From: an uncultured Clostridia bacterium
GTDB lineage: Bacteria; Bacillota; Clostridia; Lachnospirales; CAG-274
NCBI GenBank assembly: GCA_947629215.1
Contig: CANRCU010000062.1
Location: 1-10,355, forward strand
Reading direction: 5' to 3'
Length of the DNA stretch: 10,355 nucleotides
Position numbers and translations under genes: made by a program. The notes below the pieces were generated by a model, which saw nothing but the letters and a program-made list of their open reading frames with translations, made no database searches and was not told the DNA's origin. Numbering within the stretch: position 1 is the first letter of the stretch; each line of letters begins with the position of its first letter. This document shows positions 1 through 7,206 of the stretch, in pieces.

Positions 1-263
1 GCATCATAGTCGACGCTATAAAGTCGTCGCTTGAAAAAACTCCGCCCGAGCTTGCGGCTGACATTATGGAGGCAGGTATTTTCATGACGGGCGGCGGCGC
101 GCTTCTCAGGGGCATAGACCGCCTTGTTGAAAAAGAAACCGGTATGCCCGTGCATATCGTGCCGGAACCGCTCAATTGTGTTGCGGAGGGCGCAGGCGCT
201 GCGCTTGACAGGATAGACAGCCTTAAAAATGTGCTTTATTCGACACAGCGTTTGAGAATATGA
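1..263 (+). CDS. mreB: MreB, rod-shape-determining actin homologue (C-terminal end only)
   Basis: The reading frame is open from position 3 to the TGA at 261-263 and gives the last 86 residues of MreB; the 5' part lies outside the window. Visible features are TPPELAADIMEAG, followed by the adenosine-binding loop TGGGALLRGID, and the terminal stretch with CVAEGAGAALDRID typical of MreB C-termini. MreB forms ATP-dependent membrane-associated filaments that organise lateral wall synthesis together with MreC, MreD, RodA and PBP2, all of which follow here. The paralogue Mbl is possible because only the C-terminus is seen, but the position directly before mreC favours MreB. The mreC start codon follows after 24 nt, so they are probably cotranscribed. 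Confidence 0.93.
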   Translation, partial: IIVDAIKSSLEKTPPELAADIMEAGIFMTGGGALLRGIDRLVEKETGMPVHIVPEPLNCVAEGAGAALDRIDSLKNVLYSTQRLRI

Positions 264-287
264 TTCAGTATCAAGGGGTAAGAACAA

Positions 288-1157
288 TTGAGATCAAACA
301 ACAAAAAAAAGTCCGCAGGGGCTTTTGTGATAATTTTTTGCATTGCTGCGGCAATGTTGTCGGCGGATCGCGAATATCCTACATTTATAGAAAACACCTT
401 CGGGTTTATAATAGTGCCGCTGCAAAGCCTTAATGCCGCAATTGCGGATCATATAGAAGATGCCGCAAACTATTTTAAGGATGTGGATCGCCTTAAAGAA
501 GAAAATAACGAGTTGAAAGAACAGCTGCTTTTGCAGAATGCCCAGCTTAGCCGAATGGAATACCTTAAAAGCGAGAACGACCGTTTAAATGCGCTTTTGC
601 AAATGGACAATAAATATACCGATTTTACGACTGTGAGCGCAAAGATAATAGCCAAAGATCCCGGCAACTGGTACAGTAATTTTATAATAGACAAGGGCAG
701 TGACGACGGGCTTCAAAAAAATATGGCTGTGCTTTCGGGTGACGGTCTTGTCGGCAGAATAAAAGAATGCGGGAAGAATTATTCCAAAGTCATTGCCATT
801 ATAGGCGATTCGAACGCCATAACGGGGCAGAGTATAAGAACAGAAGATATAGGCTATATTACGGGTGATCTGTCCGATATAGGCAGCTGCAAAATGGAAT
901 ATATAAGCTTTGACGCAGAAATAATAGAGGGCGACGAGATAGTGACATCAAATCTCAGCACTATTTTTCCGCCGGGACTCAAAATAGGGTATGTCAAAAA
1001 TATACATACCGACACAAACGGCTTGACCAAGTTTGCGCAGATAGAGCCTGCGGCAGATTTCAGACATATGGAAAACGTTCTTGTTATAAGCGGTGATTTC
1101 AGCGACGACCCCGAAAAGGACTTTGCGGAAAATTCAGACACACAGAATGATTATTGA
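288..1157 (+). CDS. mreC: MreC, cell-shape-determining membrane protein
   Basis: 289 residues starting at a TTG that follows an AAGGGG ribosome binding site (273-278) by 9 nt. A basic N-terminus (RSNNKKK) precedes one membrane segment at about residues 11-28. A Leu/Glu/Lys-rich coiled coil follows at about 62-104 (DRLKEENNELKEQLL). The extracytoplasmic beta-barrel domain runs from about 112 to 270 and includes the family motifs LSGDGLVGRI and EGDEIVTSNLSTIFPPGLKIG. The tail is acidic and probably disordered. MreC is known to scaffold the elongasome outside the membrane and to activate PBP2. Length and domain order are normal for the family. It lies between mreB and mreD in the usual order. 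Confidence 0.96.
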   Translation: MRSNNKKKSAGAFVIIFCIAAAMLSADREYPTFIENTFGFIIVPLQSLNAAIADHIEDAANYFKDVDRLKEENNELKEQLLLQNAQLSRMEYLKSENDRLNALLQMDNKYTDFTTVSAKIIAKDPGNWYSNFIIDKGSDDGLQKNMAVLSGDGLVGRIKECGKNYSKVIAIIGDSNAITGQSIRTEDIGYITGDLSDIGSCKMEYISFDAEIIEGDEIVTSNLSTIFPPGLKIGYVKNIHTDTNGLTKFAQIEPAADFRHMENVLVISGDFSDDPEKDFAENSDTQNDY

Positions 1158-1195
1158 AATTGCTTGTTATCGTAAATTTAAAGAAGACTGATGAT

Positions 1196-1708
1196 ATGAG
1201 AATATTTGTTTATTTTTTGACATTGATAATAAATCTGGTCTTGCAGTCAACCTTTCTTGAAAGCATAAGCCTTGCAGGCATAAAACCAAACCTGATACTG
1301 ACTGCGGTGGTGTCCGTGTCGTGTATCAGAAACGGCGAAGAAGGTGCTGCTTACGGCTTTTTTGCAGGTCTGCTGCAAGATTGCTTTTTTTCGAATTACA
1401 TAGGCTGCTGTGTGTTTCTGTATACTTTTATAGGCTATTTCTGCGGCGCTGTTTTTAAAAATTTTTACCGCGAAAACTTTATTATGCCTATGGGCATAGC
1501 GGCGGCTGCGACCTTTGTTTACGAATTTTTATATTATATTATAAACATACTTTTGCTCGGATATACCGATATAATTTATTTTATGTGCAGGATCATTCTG
1601 CCCGAGGTGGTCTATAATGCTCTTGCAATGATAATCGTGTACAATATTTATCTGAAAGCGAACGAATATCTTGAAGAACGTGAGAAATATAAACGAAAGG
1701 TATTCTGA
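1196..1708 (+). CDS. mreD: MreD, rod-shape-determining integral membrane protein
   Basis: A very hydrophobic protein of 170 residues with about five membrane segments (MRIFVYFLTLIINLVLQSTF at the start, then AAYGFFAGLLQDCFF, a Gly/Phe-rich central pair, and a C-terminal VYNALAMIIVYNIYL). The charged tail EYLEEREKYKRKVF is cytoplasmic. The frame extends upstream to a TTG at 1154 that overlaps the mreC stop, but that start lacks a ribosome binding site and adds a poorly hydrophobic 14-residue leader. The ATG at 1196 gives the usual MreD N-terminus with a membrane helix at once, although only a weak purine run (aaagaaga, ending at 1187) precedes it. MreD is part of the MreBCD elongation complex. 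Family assignment rests on topology plus position after mreC. Confidence 0.9.
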   Translation: MRIFVYFLTLIINLVLQSTFLESISLAGIKPNLILTAVVSVSCIRNGEEGAAYGFFAGLLQDCFFSNYIGCCVFLYTFIGYFCGAVFKNFYRENFIMPMGIAAAATFVYEFLYYIINILLLGYTDIIYFMCRIILPEVVYNALAMIIVYNIYLKANEYLEEREKYKRKVF

Positions 1709-1767
1709 TAGCTCAAGTGAACTACCGCCTTTCCGGCAAAGTATGGATCTTATTGCAACTTTCTTAC

Positions 1768-1773
1768 AGGGGG
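1768..1773 (+). promoter_or_regulatory. Ribosome binding site of mrdA
   Basis: AGGGGG lies 7 nt before the ATG at 1781 and fixes the start of the PBP2 gene. It sits in a 72-nt spacer after mreD in which I see no convincing terminator, so mrdA is probably read from the mre transcript. Confidence 0.7.
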
Positions 1774-1780
1774 TCTTTAT

Positions 1781-4297
1781 ATGAAAGATCTTATGAAAAA
1801 AATAGCCGCGTGGTCTTACCTGCGACTTGTGATAATGCTTGTTACGATATTTGGTATGTTTTCTTTGCTGGTGGTCCAGCTATATGATCTGCAAATAATA
1901 AACGGAAGTTATTACAATAACGAAGTAAAGGGAACAATAGTAAGGGATATTGTGCTGACAGCTCCGCGCGGCAATATCTATGACCGCTACGGCAGACCGC
2001 TTGCGGTGAATGTTTCGGCATATACAATAAATCTTGACCCAAGCGTCAATGTCCAGGACCTGAACAGTGTGCTTACAAAACTTATGGAACTGCTTGAAGC
2101 AAACGATATCGAATCCGAAATCGAACTTCCCATATCGCCGAGTTTTCCGCACGTTTTTTTGTTTGACGGCAGTCCGTCGCAGGAGAAACGCTGGAAGAGA
2201 GATATGGGTTTTGATGACGATATATCCGCAAACGATGCTTTTTATGAAATGCGTCAGATGTTTGAAATAGATTATGACATGGACGACGAGGACTGTGTAG
2301 GTCTGCTTGCTTTAAGAGCGGCTCTTTATCAGAAACGTTTTTCAAAATATGTGCCTGTGACCGTTGCTACCGATGTTTCCGAAAAAATCATAACAGAGAT
2401 AGAGGAACACCAGGATCTATATCCCGGCGTTTATGTCGATGTGGTCAATATGCGCAGTTATCCCGAGGGTGAGCTGGTTTCGCATCTGCTTGGCTATACG
2501 GGCAAAATAACCGAGGGCGAGCTTGCCACTTATCAGCAGTACGGCTATTCTTCAAACGACATTGTCGGCAAAGACGGCATAGAAAAAAGTTTTGAACTGG
2601 AGCTTAACGGTACGGACGGTATAGAGTATGTTGAGGTGGATAGCCTCGGTCGGCGTATAAATACGATAGAGGACAAGACTATTGCGCCTGTGCCGGGCAA
2701 TAATATCTTTCTTACAATAGATATAGACCTGCAAAGAGATGCCTATAATTCGCTGGAAACAAGGCTTAGGAATGCGCAGCTCAACCGTATACAGGGCAGC
2801 GGCAGCGACAGTTACGGCAGGGACCAGGTCTTTTCTTCGATGATAAATGCCGATACCCTGCATATGGACGAGGTAATGGAACACAACGACGATTCAAAAC
2901 AAGGTATGCTGCGAAAATATATACTTTCCGTTGACGAAGAGGCAAAAAAAGACCTTTCGCTTGCAAGGCAGATACTTGTGGACGGGCTTGAACGCGGCAA
3001 GGTGTATTATAAAGACGTTTTTCTTGCAATGTGCGAACAGGGCGTCATAGACTGTGACGAAAGCCTTAAAAACCGTGTTGACAGCGGTTCTCTCGGTGCT
3101 TTGGAGGCTGTTGTCATTAAAATGCAGGACGGAACTATAACACCGCAGATGACGGCGCTTGATCCCTGTACGGGTTCGGTCGTGATAACCGATGTAAATT
3201 CGGGAGATGTGCTTGCGGCGGCTACTTATCCTTCATATGACAATAACAGGCTTGTAAATAAAATGGATAACGATTATTATCTGCGTTTGCAGAACGACCC
3301 TACAACTCCGCTTGTTTACAGACCTTTTACGGAGCCGCGCGCCCCGGGTTCGACATTCAAGATGATAACCGCAACGGCGGCACTTGAAGAGGGTATCATA
3401 ACCCCCAATACCTATATCACCGACCTTGGCGAATTTACAAGCGCAAACAGACCTTATGCGCATTGCTGGATAGATTCGAGCGGCGCTACCCACGGTTCTA
3501 TAAATGTTTCTACCGCGCTTGAAGTGTCGTGTAACTATTTCTTCTACGAGGCGTCTTACAGAATGGGCAATGCGCGTACGGGTGAAACTAAAAAAGGTAT
3601 AGAAACTTTAAATAAGTATATGCGGGCATTCGGCCTTGACAGCCCTACGGGGGTTGAGATATATGAGCTTTACGATGCGCTCAAGAGCTATCCGAGCAAT
3701 ATTTCGGGACCCGAATACAAAAGGTATATCTATACGGCGCGAAACCCCGATATAGACGAGAGCGAACTGCGCTGGACAGACGGCGACACCATAAGAACGG
3801 CTATCGGGCAGTCGTTCAATAACTATACCTCGGCTATGCTGTCAAAGTATATTTCCGTTATAGCAAACGGCGGAACAAGATACTCGCTGCATTTTCTTAA
3901 TTCGGTCAGAACAAGCGACGGCGAGGTAAAACAAAATTATGAACCCGTGGTCGAAGAAGAACTGAATATTTCTCCAAAAAATCTGCAAGCCATCCATTAC
4001 GGTATGTATAAGGTCGTAAACGGCGAACACGGTACATTAAGAAACTATTTCAAGGATTTTCCTATCAAGATAGGCGCAAAATCGGGTACAGCTCAGCAGT
4101 CGAGCCTAAGAAGCGAACATACGACTTTTGTGGCATTTGCCCCGTATGACAAGCCCGAAATTTCCGTTGCGGTCATTATACCGTTCGGAACGAACGACAC
4201 GGGACCCGCTTATCAGGTCGGCAAAGACGTTATCTATAAATATATCACCAAAACAGGCACGCCCGAGACCACATCGCAGAATACGGCAACAAGATAA
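1781..4297 (+). CDS. mrdA: Class B penicillin-binding protein 2 (elongasome transpeptidase) with large insertion and putative zinc site
   Basis: 838 residues, longer than the roughly 600-700 usual for PBP2. It has one N-terminal membrane anchor (about 14-34) and the pedestal motif APRGNIYDRYGRPLAVN (61-77). The transpeptidase motifs are SxxK (S524-T-F-K527, in RAPGSTFK), SxN (S583-C584-N585) and KSGT (K767-S768-G769-T770, where KTGT is commoner). Ser524 should be the acyl-enzyme nucleophile that cross-links peptidoglycan. About 125 extra, charged residues (roughly 325-455) separate the DIDLQ motif (314-318) from the DPCTGSVVITDVNSGDVLAAATYP strand that begins the transpeptidase domain. C562, H571 and C584 fit the zinc-binding pattern described in C. 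difficile PBP2. Its partner glycosyltransferase RodA is encoded about 1.3 kb downstream. A sporulation SpoVD role is less likely, since the context is elongation. Confidence 0.95.
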   Translation: MKDLMKKIAAWSYLRLVIMLVTIFGMFSLLVVQLYDLQIINGSYYNNEVKGTIVRDIVLTAPRGNIYDRYGRPLAVNVSAYTINLDPSVNVQDLNSVLTKLMELLEANDIESEIELPISPSFPHVFLFDGSPSQEKRWKRDMGFDDDISANDAFYEMRQMFEIDYDMDDEDCVGLLALRAALYQKRFSKYVPVTVATDVSEKIITEIEEHQDLYPGVYVDVVNMRSYPEGELVSHLLGYTGKITEGELATYQQYGYSSNDIVGKDGIEKSFELELNGTDGIEYVEVDSLGRRINTIEDKTIAPVPGNNIFLTIDIDLQRDAYNSLETRLRNAQLNRIQGSGSDSYGRDQVFSSMINADTLHMDEVMEHNDDSKQGMLRKYILSVDEEAKKDLSLARQILVDGLERGKVYYKDVFLAMCEQGVIDCDESLKNRVDSGSLGALEAVVIKMQDGTITPQMTALDPCTGSVVITDVNSGDVLAAATYPSYDNNRLVNKMDNDYYLRLQNDPTTPLVYRPFTEPRAPGSTFKMITATAALEEGIITPNTYITDLGEFTSANRPYAHCWIDSSGATHGSINVSTALEVSCNYFFYEASYRMGNARTGETKKGIETLNKYMRAFGLDSPTGVEIYELYDALKSYPSNISGPEYKRYIYTARNPDIDESELRWTDGDTIRTAIGQSFNNYTSAMLSKYISVIANGGTRYSLHFLNSVRTSDGEVKQNYEPVVEEELNISPKNLQAIHYGMYKVVNGEHGTLRNYFKDFPIKIGAKSGTAQQSSLRSEHTTFVAFAPYDKPEISVAVIIPFGTNDTGPAYQVGKDVIYKYITKTGTPETTSQNTATR

Positions 4298-4447
4298 TTG
4301 CGGAATGTGTAAAAATTTGCTATAAAAAAATAGTGCAATATGCCGTAATATCTGTTATTATTATACCATAGACCCGATAAGGGGTCGGGAGAGTCGGTGC
4401 GGCTGTGACCATGCAGCCGCGGTATACTGTTGGGAGGAATTACATAA
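4298..4447 (+). other. Structured spacer between mrdA and minD, where minC is usually found
   Basis: No open reading frame of useful length occupies this 150-nt gap. Several inverted repeats are visible. An outer stem pairs 4297-4303 with 4343-4349 (7 bp, one G-T) and encloses a small hairpin at 4317-4338. Two further hairpins follow: GACCC/GGGTC (4371-4375 with 4382-4386) and GCGGCTG/CAGCCGC (4399-4405 with 4414-4420). None has a clean T-run, although the first is followed by a T/A-rich stretch (tctgttattattat). I could not find a well-spaced sigma-A promoter. It could be a weak terminator, an RNA processing site or a 5' leader for minD; function is unknown. Confidence 0.5.
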
Positions 4448-5242
4448 ATGACCGAAATAATTGTAGTTACATCGGGGAAAGGCGGCGTCGGCAAAACGAC
4501 GACTTCCGCCAACCTCGGCACGGGATTGGCGATGATGGGCAAAAGGGTGGCTATGCTCGATGCGGACATCGGGCTGAGAAATCTTGATGTCATCGTCGGG
4601 CTTGAAAACAGGATAGTTTATGACCTTATTGACGTTGTTGAAGGGCATTGCCGCCTGAAACAGGCGCTTATAAAGGACAAACGCTGTGATACGCTGTTTT
4701 TGCTGCCCGCTGCGCAGACAAAAGATAAAGATGCCGTTGATCCCGAACAGATGCAGAAACTTTGTACAAGCCTCAGGGAAGAGGAATTTGACTATGTTAT
4801 CATAGACTGCCCTGCGGGTATAGAACAGGGTTTCCGCAATGCGATAGCGGGTGCGGACAGGGCAGTGGTGGTCACAACGCCCGAGGTTTCCGCGGTAAGG
4901 GACGCAGACCGTATAATCGGTATGCTAAATGCAAACGGCCTTGGCAGCCCCAAACTTATCTTAAACAGAATAAGACCGCAGCTTGTCAAAAAAGGCGATA
5001 TGATGAGCGTTGAGGACGTGAGCGAGATACTGGCGGTGGACGTGCTCGGTATAGTGCCGGACGACGAGAGCATCGTTGTCTGCGCAAATAAGGGCGAACC
5101 CGCAGTGCTTTCGGATAATTCGCTTGCCGGTCAGGCTTACAGAAATATCGTAAAGAGAATAGCGGGATATACCGTGCCTTTTCTGGATATAGAAAAGAAA
5201 AGCGGTTTTATGGACAAGCTGAAAAAAATGTTTACCAAATAA
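4448..5242 (+). CDS. minD: MinD, septum-site-determining ATPase
   Basis: 264 residues, the normal length. GGGAGG (4432-4437) precedes the ATG by 10 nt. The deviant Walker A motif GKGGVGKTT (K11 and K16) is at the N-terminus, the switch I region DADIGLRNLD contains D38 and D40, and switch II DCPAGIEQGF contains D120. The last residues, GFMDKLKKMFTK, form the amphipathic membrane-targeting helix that binds the bilayer when MinD is an ATP dimer. MinD recruits MinC, which blocks FtsZ assembly away from midcell, and MinE triggers its ATP hydrolysis. minE follows after 25 nt. minC is not between mrdA and minD, so MinC must be encoded elsewhere, replaced or absent. The K11/K16 pair and C-terminal helix rule out ParA or Soj. 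Confidence 0.97.
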   Translation: MTEIIVVTSGKGGVGKTTTSANLGTGLAMMGKRVAMLDADIGLRNLDVIVGLENRIVYDLIDVVEGHCRLKQALIKDKRCDTLFLLPAAQTKDKDAVDPEQMQKLCTSLREEEFDYVIIDCPAGIEQGFRNAIAGADRAVVVTTPEVSAVRDADRIIGMLNANGLGSPKLILNRIRPQLVKKGDMMSVEDVSEILAVDVLGIVPDDESIVVCANKGEPAVLSDNSLAGQAYRNIVKRIAGYTVPFLDIEKKSGFMDKLKKMFTK

Positions 5243-5267
5243 AATTCTTTCGGAGAGGAGTATTTAT

Positions 5268-5537
5268 ATGTTTGGGATATTTGATTTTATGAGAAAAAGC
5301 AGCGATTCGCGTCAGGTCGCAAAAGACAGGCTGAAACTTGTTCTTGTAAATGACAGAATGAATATGCAGTTGCTTGACAATATAAAATATGATATAATAG
5401 GTTTAATGAAAAATTACATGGATATAGACGAAGATAATTTTTATATTTCCATAGTACATAAGGCAAACAGGTCGACGGGCATAAAAACACCGATGTTTTA
5501 CGCAAATTTCCCGATCAAAAAGATATATAAAAGCTGA
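5268..5537 (+). CDS. minE: MinE, cell-division topological specificity factor
   Basis: 89 residues, the usual size. AGGAG (5256-5260) lies 7 nt before the ATG. The N-terminus MFGIFDF matches the membrane-targeting sequence of MinE. The segment QVAKDRLKLVLVNDR (about residues 16-30) matches the MinD-contacting region that switches between helix and beta strand. The remainder is the C-terminal dimerisation domain (YISIVHKANRSTGIKTPMF region). MinE stimulates the MinD ATPase and, where studied, drives pole-to-pole oscillation. Its presence suggests an oscillating Min system rather than the DivIVA/MinJ-anchored one of Bacillus; this last point is inference. Confidence 0.95.
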   Translation: MFGIFDFMRKSSDSRQVAKDRLKLVLVNDRMNMQLLDNIKYDIIGLMKNYMDIDEDNFYISIVHKANRSTGIKTPMFYANFPIKKIYKS

Positions 5538-5597
5538 GAGGGGCGGTAATGCCTGCCATGGTTGCCTGAAATGTGCGGCTGTTCAGGGGTACTTATA
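5538..5597 (+). promoter_or_regulatory. minE-rodA spacer: possible six-codon leader ORF and hairpin over the rodA ribosome binding site
   Basis: A GAGGGG sequence (5538-5543), directly after the minE stop, lies 5 nt before an ATG at 5549 that opens a six-codon frame (MPAMVA) ending in TGA at 5567-5569. CCTGAA (5565-5570) can pair with TTCAGG (5582-5587), which overlaps the AGGGG ribosome binding site of rodA (5585-5589). A ribosome finishing the short frame would cover one arm of this stem. The sequences are present as stated; their use in translational coupling is inference. Confidence 0.35.
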
Positions 5598-6734
5598 ATG
5601 TTGACCAAAAAACAAATATCGGCTTTTGATTTTATTTTGCTTATACTTGTGGTGGCGCTTGTTATGTGCGGCATAACCGCAATAGGCAGCGCCACACGCA
5701 TTAATATAAACGGTCCGGAAGGCAGATACCAAAGCCAGATGCTTTGGTTCGCGACGGGCCTTTTGCTGATGCTTGTGAGCGCATTCATAGATTATCACGC
5801 CATTTGCAGATTTTACATAGCGCTTTATATTCTGAATGTTGTTTTGCTTGTTCTTACGCTGCTCATAGGCGACGGCGAGGAGGTCGGTGTGCGCCGTTGG
5901 CTGTTCGGTTTGCAGCCGTCTGAATTTTCTAAAATATTTATGATAATTTTTTTGTCGAAATTTATTGACAAATTCCAAAAAAAGATTAATAATATAGGTA
6001 TACTGTTATTAGCGTGTCTGCTTACGGCAGTTCCGTTTGTGCTTATCAAAAAACAGCCATCACTTTCAGCAAGTTTAGTTTTGATAGCTATTTTAGGGGT
6101 GGAGCTGTTCACGGGCAGACTGAGCTATAAATACATACTTGTGGTGGTGCTGCTGGCGCTGTTTATGCTGATAGTTATTTATGCCGACCTGCTGAATGCG
6201 GAACATCCGCTGCTTAAAGGCGTGTTTAAAATGACCGATTATCAGGTATCGCGTTTTACGGATTATATCAACAAAGATTATTCAAGCAGCACGTATTACC
6301 AGACAAAGCATTCCATATGGGCTATAGGTTCGGGTCAGCTAAGGGGCAAGGGGCTGTATAACGGCACGATAAACCAGCTGAGTTATCTTCCCGAATCTCA
6401 CAATGACTTTATCTTTTCCGTTATAGGTGAAGAGTTTGGTTTCCTTGGCTGCCTTACGGTCATGGCGATAATGCTTGCGATAATAACCAAAACGCTTATT
6501 ATTGCCGCAAAAGCCACCGATAATCTTGGCAGGCTCATAGCTGCGGGTGCTGCGGGTATGTGGGCATTTCAGACCTTTGTTAATATTGGGGTTGCAACGG
6601 GTCTGCTGCCAAACACAGGTATGACGTTCCCGTTTCTGAGTTACGGGGGCAGTTCTATATGGGCAAATATGCTGGCAGTCGGTCTGGCACTCAATGTCGG
6701 CATGTGTAAACCAAAATCTATGTTTGAGGGGTGA
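5598..6734 (+). CDS. rodA: RodA, SEDS-family peptidoglycan glycosyltransferase
   Basis: 378 residues with about ten membrane segments. The ATG at 5598 was chosen because AGGGG (5585-5589) lies 8 nt upstream and the protein then begins just ahead of the first membrane helix. An upstream TTG at 5562 would add 12 unlikely residues. Family motifs are VGVRRWLFGLQPSEFSKI (about 97-113), AIGSGQLRGKG, LPESHNDFIFSVIGEE (264-279) and the C-terminal LLPNTGMTFPFLSYGGSS. D270 matches the Asp essential for polymerising lipid II in RodA/FtsW. The usual QPDLGTA is QPSLSAS here (153-159). Placement beside mreBCD and PBP2 supports RodA rather than FtsW or SpoVE. It acts with PBP2, one polymerising and the other cross-linking glycan strands. 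Confidence 0.94.
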   Translation: MLTKKQISAFDFILLILVVALVMCGITAIGSATRININGPEGRYQSQMLWFATGLLLMLVSAFIDYHAICRFYIALYILNVVLLVLTLLIGDGEEVGVRRWLFGLQPSEFSKIFMIIFLSKFIDKFQKKINNIGILLLACLLTAVPFVLIKKQPSLSASLVLIAILGVELFTGRLSYKYILVVVLLALFMLIVIYADLLNAEHPLLKGVFKMTDYQVSRFTDYINKDYSSSTYYQTKHSIWAIGSGQLRGKGLYNGTINQLSYLPESHNDFIFSVIGEEFGFLGCLTVMAIMLAIITKTLIIAAKATDNLGRLIAAGAAGMWAFQTFVNIGVATGLLPNTGMTFPFLSYGGSSIWANMLAVGLALNVGMCKPKSMFEG

Positions 6735-6739
6735 TTTAA

Positions 6740-7138
6740 TTGAATATTGCATTGATCGCACACGATAACAAAAAGATACTTATGGAAAATCTGTGCATTG
6801 CTTATCGTCATATTCTTATTAAGCACAATATTTTTGCAACGGGTACAACGGGTCAGCTTGTGGAGGAAACCGCAAACCTGACTATAAACAAATATCTTGC
6901 GGGGCATCTTGGGGGCGAACAGCAGCTTGGTTCTCAGATAGCAAACAACGATATAGACCTTGTTATTTTCCTGCGTGATCCCGTTACAAGCAAAAATTAC
7001 GAGCCTGACATACATTCCGTACTTAGGCTGTGCGATATACATAATATACCGCTTGCAAGCAACCTTGCAACGGCGGAGGCGCTTTTGCTTGCGTTGGATC
7101 GCGGCGATTTGGATTGGCGTAATGTTATCAGGCAATAA
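6740..7138 (+). CDS. mgsA: Methylglyoxal synthase family protein with altered active site
   Basis: 132 residues from a TTG start; GAGGGG (6726-6731), overlapping the end of rodA, lies 8 nt upstream. Methylglyoxal synthase converts dihydroxyacetone phosphate to methylglyoxal and phosphate, a bypass of lower glycolysis. Family motifs are IALIAHD (3-9), ATGTTG (33-38), LGGEQQLG (57-64), IFLRDP and EPD (88-90), and the C-terminus resembles Firmicutes MgsA. By alignment with E. coli MgsA, H8, D9, K12, D80 and D90 match His19, Asp20, Lys23, Asp91 and Asp101. However, E60 stands at catalytic Asp71, Y87 at His98, A54 at Ser65 and H56 at Pro67. Fold assignment is firm; activity is uncertain. Location after rodA is common in clostridia. 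Confidence 0.88.
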   Translation: MNIALIAHDNKKILMENLCIAYRHILIKHNIFATGTTGQLVEETANLTINKYLAGHLGGEQQLGSQIANNDIDLVIFLRDPVTSKNYEPDIHSVLRLCDIHNIPLASNLATAEALLLALDRGDLDWRNVIRQ

Positions 7139-7206
7139 TTTCTTGGATGGCTGTTTTGCCGATATGTTCGGTATAAGTAAAAATCAACGAATGAAGGAAT
7201 ATCAAA

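Noticed and set aside
1154..1195. Upstream TTG start for mreD overlapping the mreC stop
   Set aside because: No ribosome binding site precedes it, and the ATG at 1196 gives the N-terminus expected for MreD.
4317..4351. Sigma-A promoter before minD (TTGCTA with TAATAT)
   Set aside because: The spacing is 23 nt and both boxes match the consensus only 4 of 6, so it is not supportable.
6641..7135. A 164-codon minus-strand frame across the rodA end and mgsA
   Set aside because: It is antisense to two genes with clear family motifs, has low-complexity composition and no recognisable domain.
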